Of a stretch of DNA of 64,000 nucleotides, positions 58,420 through 64,000 are shown one piece after another. Below the pieces are notes generated by a model. The model made no database searches and had not been told where the DNA came from. It worked only from the letters and a program-made list of their open reading frames with translations. Source of the stretch: Litoditis marina (Eukaryota; Nematoda; Chromadorea; Rhabditida; Rhabditidae); assembly GCA_964036275.1 (NCBI GenBank), contig OZ038433.1:51291902-51355901 (forward strand). The letters run 5' to 3'. The translations under genes and the position numbers were made by a program. Numbering within the stretch: position 1 is the stretch's first letter; each line of letters opens with the position of its first letter.

Positions 58420-61097
58420 ACATTGAGGGAAACGCTATACGGAGAGGCATTACACGGCCTGTTCATCACGTCACTTTACACTATGGCTAGCACTGCTATA
58501 ATACTCACCCAACGTCCAACGAAAGATTTTTATACTTCTTCAAAGTAAGAACAAATACGCATTTTCATACGAACTATTTGACACTGGTTTCATTCATTCC
58601 AAATGTTTCTCTCCACCCATTTTGTAAATGCATTTCGAACTAATGAACATTTGAACATTTTTCAAAAAGTGAACGCTTTGAAACAGTTAAGAATCGGGTT
58701 GAAAGTGATGAACTGAATAGATACAGATTGACAAATATACAGAGTTACTTAATTGTATCGATCTAACGAAGTCCAATTTTGAAATGCTTCAACAACAGGG
58801 CAATCAGTTGGCAAAAATCGCTAGAAGAAACATTCTGAAAAAATATATTTGGTTCAATTCAGATGTGTTGTGTGTACAGCTGTGAATGAAGATGTATTCA
58901 GCGCTGAGTAAGACTAGGTGTAAAACGAAATCCGACTGAATGTTGCACCTTCTGTATATAAATACGATTAGCCATTGCTGTTTGGTTGAGAAAACGTATA
59001 GGATTTGTCAAACTGTTGTGGACACCGTACCATCGATTTTGTATGGGACGGGGTTTGGCGAGCGGCCAGTTCGTCTGCGTAGCAATGATCTACACACTCT
59101 CTCAACTGCTGGCAGATAATCAACGACTGCTCGCCCCGCATCGCACAATCAATTGAACCCTCTGCTGTCTTTATGGGGAAAATGCCGACTATACTAATTA
59201 TCTTAATTGCATGGTATAAAAAAGCATAACTGAGCGGAGAAAACGTGAAAAACAACAGTGAATTCATGAAAAAGTGGGGGCCCAACGACTGTGAGATTTG
59301 TCTTCTGCCGTGCGCCCCTTAGACAGCTACTCTCAAATGGAGCAGCTACTGCTACAAAAACCGGAAAATACTTATATACTCAAGTATAACTGTTTATTAC
59401 AAACATACAAAAGTCACGTAAAATATTTTTTCAAACCTGTAAACTATAATGTACAAATCACAGCTGTAAAAGAGAGAACAACTGTTGAATAATATGCCAA
59501 GTGTTATAGCACCTAGAGTTGAAGTAAGGACCAAAACTGCAAATCATTGTGTACAAAACCAGAATCTCTATAGTTGACTACGTTGAGTTAACATCTGTGA
59601 TTTGTATATTATAGTTTACAGGTTTGAAAAAATATTTTACGACTTTTGTATGTTTGTAATAAACAGTTATACTTGAGTATATAAGTAATTTCCGGTTTTT
59701 GTAGCAGTAGCTGCTCCATTTGAGAGTAGCTGTCTAAGGGGCGCACAGCAGAAGACAAATCTCACAGTCGTTGGGCCCCCACTTTTTCATGAATTTTTCT
59801 CTTTTTGTACACATGCCGTAGGTATGTGGTTTGATCTGTACGGTGCAGATAAAATTGTTTTCTTAATGAATGACTTGTCAAGTATTACCATCATTCAAAA
59901 AAATATGACGTCAACATTGCAGTTCTGAAAACTTAATTTATCTGCCCTTCAGAATCCCAGAATACGTCATATTTGAATGAAGTTTTATCGTGAATTGACC
60001 ATTTTCAAGAAACTTTCAGCATTCGAAAACATATTTAACGTCAATTTTTTCAAAAGTTGACGTCATCTGGTCTTCTGAATTCCAGAATAAGTCATATTTA
60101 GATAAAGTTTCATCGTTAATATACCATTTTTAAGATATTTTCAGCATTTGAAATAATATGTGACGTCAACTTTGCACATTTCAAAAATGACGTCATCCGA
60201 GCTCCAGAATCCTCGATGACGTCATCAGTAGAAGACTTACATCTGAATCAATGTCAGTTCATGTCGTGGTATCATACGCCAAATTTTACTTGAATTGGTT
60301 AGGACTGAGCTGAGTTATAACGCAATTCGATTTATCGCGACAGAGAGGGCGAGAGAGTGCACGAAATGAAGAGACGCAGAGACATTTTCAAAGACCTATA
60401 ACTTAATGAAAAATAATTTTTTTCGAGAAAAAGTTTGCGCCCCCAAAGTTCGAGTGGGGTATCTATCGTGTCCCAAATTTTCAGTCAAATCGGTTCATAC
60501 ATAAAAATATCCCAGGAGTGCGCACCAACACACACACACAGACACACACACGACGGAAGTTGGCGGTCTGCATGAAGCGCATAACGTCATAACTCGGCTC
60601 AAACTTAATCAATTTTGTTCAAATTTTGAACATAGCTTGTACATATTCCATGAAAAATCAACAAGTTTTGATTTGCACGTTTGGGCCTTTTTGAGGGTAA
60701 ACTAAAAAAACGGAGGCGCGCATTAGCCGGACCAAAGACAAATCTCGCACAGCGCTTCGCGCTGCGCGCGATTGGGAAGGAAGAGCAACGTCAGAACTAA
60801 AACAAATTCTACGTGAAAACATAAACCAAATAAGTAAGCTAAATGTCCCACAACTATTCTCATATGCAGTGTTTTTTCTATTCCCTTTATTAAAATTGCA
60901 AGCAGTTGTATGCAGAAAGGTGCATGTTTTTTTTCACAAAACCAATTTTCGAAAGTGCACCAGTGTCAACCTACCTATATTACAGATTGTCTCCCAATAA
61001 GTTAACATTGCATAGAGAATTAAAACAATAATCAATTACAATTCATTGAATAAATAATATAAATATGAGAATGAACAATCAACTATTATTAAATGTA
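58420..61097. other. Intergenic region with a large foldback element
   Basis: 58420-59262 is AT-rich with no supportable exon. The rest is the second copy of the foldback-headed element (59263-60773) and ~320 bp of AT-rich sequence that should include the 3' UTR of the lipase gene. Confidence 0.6.
59263..60773 (+). mobile_element. Large foldback-headed element, copy 2
   Basis: Same plan as the copy at 23037-25338. Arms lie at 59263-59463 and 59595-59792, then degenerate GACGTCA modules, a (CA)n run near 60530, and the same right-end sequence (gcattagccggaccaaag) and G+C hairpin. It is shorter by ~0.8 kb because there are fewer modules. The foldback loop is in the opposite orientation to copy 1 while the flanking body is not. 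Confidence 0.7.
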
Positions 61098-63866
61098 TTA
61101 AATAACCATGTGATCTCTGACCATCCGCATTTGTACTTCATGCGTGTTGTGGAAGGTTTGATCGTGGTTGAACTCGGTGTACATTTTCTCTCCCAGTTGG
61201 CCCGGAACTCGAGTTGTCACCTGAAATAGAACATATGACTTGTAGTCGTCGCCAACGGAAAAGCGGAAGGGTACTTTATATCTCACTTCCCGCGGTGTAC
61301 GTATACATGTCTTCGTTTCCGAGGCTTGAGTTACGTGCTCTAATAGCGCTTGTACTGTCCATATCATACTTTGTTCTAGATTAAAAAAAAAACAATTTTC
61401 TATATGGTCAGTATATAGATATATAATGAGCATAGTATAAAATATTCGACCAGTTTTATACAAGTTGCGCCGTGAAAATTGGGCTCAACAAAGATTCTAC
61501 TTCAGCTGAATATGATTTTGAATTCCTCAGTGGGTTAAATCATCGAATATGATTTTGAATTCCTCAGTGGGTTAAATCATCGTCAACTTGACCTTTCTGG
61601 TGCAGACATTCACTTCACTAACCCAATCAAAAGTAAAGGTCATAACTTTAATACGTATAGATACCACATTCTTGTTGAATTTATTTCGTTTATTGTTCAC
61701 GAAGAATCATGTATCAATTACTCTTCTCTGATTTATATAGGCCGTGACACATTCATGCGCGGCTCCCAACTTGGCAAATTCCACAAGGAATCGCAAGTTT
61801 TTTTAACCCTACCCGTTAACCGTTAATCATTTAACCATTCTTTACAGTCAACCATTTAATCATTTTCCTATCAACCCTTTGGGCAACCCTTTTTCTAAGT
61901 GTTTTAGGCGAAATTCGCGGTTACCAAATGGTTAACAAAAGTGTTAACCATTTTTTCAGTTAACGGTCAACTGGCGCGGTTAACAAAAAGCGCGGTTGAA
62001 TAAAGAATTCCCCCCAACTCACCCGGTTGCACACGTGATAACCAACAATCTGGTCCTTTTGGGAGTATACACTGAACACGTATCTTCCCTCGTAGTTGGA
62101 TACGCGATTGATGTCCTGTAAGTTATAGTTCCTATAAGTTATAAATGTTTTTAGCAAGATCAATATCTTATCGAGTTACTTAACAAGGGCTTAACAAGAA
62201 CTTATTTTCAAAAGTTTGTAAAGAAACTAAACCTTTTCCTAATCACATTTGGGAACAATTATAGAGTTGATGTGTCATCAAATGTAGTTTTAGCTTGCTA
62301 CTAACCAATCTGGACGTGAGCCTCGAGAGGGAGACTTTAAGCTAAATGATAACTTTTGCGTCTGGGACAAAAAGGACCATCACAATTTCTACTTGACGAA
62401 CTTTATTCAATCCAATTTGTCCCTCACCATTATTACCTAAATTTTGTTGACATAACTGAGAATGTGTTTTAAATGCGATAGGAGTCGTGTTCTGGCTCAC
62501 TATGAATCAAAATATTTGCTGTATTCCAGGTCAGACTACAATTTAGACGCAAACTCTCTTATTTACTTACCTGAAGGAATTCGCTCTCCTGTGGGCATAC
62601 ACCCGAATATAGACCGGTTACTTGGTTGCACACGGGGATGATGGAGAACACACAACCGGGAATGGCAAGACCACCCACCTGGTTAAAGGTAGTATACAGG
62701 CACGTGTAAAACGTGAACTACCCATTTATTCACACTATCGCATTCAATGTAGTAAACAGGCACATCTAAAACGTGAACTATTCATCCATTCTAGTTATCT
62801 CCGTTCAATGTAGTATACAAGCACGTGAACTATTCATTCATTCTTATGATCTGGGGCCGCATTCACGTAAGTTCCGCACTCTGAGTCCAGACGGGTGTCT
62901 ACTCAAACTCTTGGAACTAACATCCTCACATCCGGTGTTTCGTCAAATAGTGCACAAAGCGTAAATACAAAGACGTATAAAACTGCCAGGATGCTATAGA
63001 ATACGTTCTTTGATGGGTTGTACCTTTAGGATTACATACGTGTTGAGTTCGAAATACGAGAACGGATATAACGATATTTTCTTGGGGGATTAGGAATATT
63101 TGCTGTGAAAAATGAAATTTCAGTTAGGATCAAACAATCGTATTTTACCTGCAGACTGATTCCATGATTAGGGCCTGCTACACCAACATAGGTGTCTACG
63201 AACTTGGTGAGAGGGCCACCCAAATCCTCACCAGTGTCCACACAACGACCTGAAACATTGATGTCAACTATTTTTTTCATCCAAATACTCAGTGATTTCA
63301 TTCTGTAGAAGCAATTTTCCACTAAAAATCGCCACCAGACTAAAAGGATTATGATCATTTATATCAGAAGTGTTGCAATTTAAACTTTCTCATACACGTG
63401 AAAGGATGTATGCAGGTAATAACGTTAAAGGGGGGCTGCAATGAATTTTCAAATAGATGATCGAACTGAGACAATTTTATATATGTCTATTTTTTACTAG
63501 AATGTCCAATTCAAAGCTCTGTTTTCAAAATTTCACTCATTTCTTGCCTACTGTCAGAGACGCAGAGGATGATTTGGAGTGAATGAATATTGATCGCGCG
63601 CACTTCTCTGACTCTCGTGCCTTTTCGGCTAACGCCGTTAGCCAAATTCGGCATTCAATGCAGCCCCCCTTTAACTCTGTTGTCGAGTTAAAAAGTAAAC
63701 GATCACAAGGTCGAAAAGTTTAAATTGAGGAACTGGTCCCTTTAACGAAAAACAGTTGCTGACCCCCGAGAATAGCCTTTCTTGAAACTGGGACACCGAG
63801 GGAGAATCCCACAACGTCCACGGCCCTTCCCGTGTACAGACGAACGGCAACAATGAGAGAACGCAC
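61098..63866 (-). CDS. Class 2 (EstA/LipA-like) lipase, 5' end outside window
   Basis: Exons (5' to 3'): 63764-63866, 63149-63249, 62571-62678, 62023-62115, 61098-61220; 175 codons seen, all in phase. The first exon opens in phase 0 and is internal, so the N-terminus lies to the right of the window. VVGFSLGVPVSRKA holds the nucleophile elbow (GxSxG, Ser in GFSLG). VDTYVGVAGPNHG follows as in the nematode lips genes. The catalytic Asp is probably in SQKDQIVGY and the His in FNHDQTFHN. Cysteines in GCVFS, PVCNQ, GVCPQ and HVCNR suggest disulphides and secretion. Expected role: hydrolysis of lipid esters outside the cell or in the gut lumen. Confidence 0.88.
61242..61352 (+). mobile_element. tRNA-core MITE, copy 4 (truncated)
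   Basis: Starts tagtcgtcgccaacgg and follows the family up to ctctaatagcgct, where the A-box-like block breaks off. The B box and right end are missing. In an intron of the lipase gene. Confidence 0.65.
61508..61584 (+). repeat. Two-copy tandem duplication
   Basis: A ~41-bp unit (gaatatgattttgaattcct and the following cagtgggttaaatcatc) occurs twice head to tail, nearly identical, so it is recent. Intronic in the lipase gene. Confidence 0.85.
61778..62012. mobile_element. GGTTAAC-rich repeat, second copy
   Basis: Uninterrupted relative of 8820-9265: ttggcaaattccacaagga at the left, many gttaac/accctt words, and ggttgaataaagaattc at the right. It ends ~10 bp from the donor of exon 62023-62115. 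Confidence 0.55.
62690..62860 (+). repeat. Three-copy tandem repeat
   Basis: A ~60-70-bp unit (tgtagtatacaggcacgtg, aaacgtgaactattcat) repeats three times beginning ~10 bp from a lipase exon. The third copy is shortened. Confidence 0.7.
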
Positions 63867-64000
63867 CTGAAACATTCGAGTGATCAACTGCCGAACTGTA
63901 CTGGGTTGTGAATACAGCGTAGCTAAAGTACAAATCATATTTTGAGTTTTAAAGAAGTTCCGAACCCGTTTGAAAAAGAAAAACCTGTTCAAAAAAAACC

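Noticed and set aside
60520..60560. (CA)n tract as a separate feature
   Set aside because: Short microsatellite inside foldback element copy 2; included in that entry.

Overview
The window looks like nuclear DNA from a nematode, most likely a rhabditid (Caenorhabditis-like) worm. The reasons are AT-rich sequence, introns that begin gtaagt/gtgagt and end tttcag, initiator ATGs lying 0-8 nt downstream of a 3' splice acceptor with no obvious upstream donor (expected for spliced-leader trans-splicing), and nematode-type proteins (a MOLO-1 domain protein, a class 2 lipase, a Met-rich Ctr copper transporter, ATP synthase subunit e). All gene models were spliced by hand. Exon joins were accepted only when reading phase was kept, and most models close to whole codons.

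Layout. 1-1905: 3' part of a non-LTR retrotransposon, inserted just before the last exon (1911-2068) of an unrecognised host gene. 5139-5820: small secreted protein. 6587-16634: long Pro/Ser-rich protein with a helical segment resembling the SXP/RAL-2 (DUF148) family. 18249-19911 (minus): Ctr-type copper transporter, divergent from a complete 12-exon TCP11-family gene (20501-28830). 29385-31154: complete gene for mitochondrial ATP synthase subunit e. 31155-35051: repeat-rich. 35052-40455: complete 10-exon MOLO-1/TPM-domain secreted protein. 42503-52509 (minus): complete 12-exon secreted protein with a lustrin-like Cys-rich module, Thr/Pro-rich linkers and a metallo-beta-lactamase domain; a separate four-TM gene (43998-45457) is nested in one of its introns on the same strand. 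52510-61097: repeats, a GC-rich island and one tRNA-Ser(AGA). 61098-63866 (minus): 3' part of a class 2 lipase gene that runs off the right edge. The genes do not form a pathway; this is an ordinary mixed chromosomal neighbourhood.

Mobile DNA is abundant: a seven-copy short MITE family with TATACT-type ends, a roughly 200-bp family combining terminal inverted repeats with an internal tRNA-like Pol III A/B-box core, a tRNA-headed SINE with an (ATT)n tail, two copies of a foldback element whose loop lies in opposite orientation in the two copies, and a foldback element with tandem 20-mer arms.

The strongest unexplained signal is a short word, GAATGTTTC, present at least 20 times on the two strands where composition predicts about one. 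It resembles the nematode type I piRNA (21U-RNA) upstream 'Ruby' motif (CTGTTTCA in C. elegans). The window may therefore be a dispersed piRNA gene cluster with a variant promoter motif, although some copies coincide with splice acceptors.
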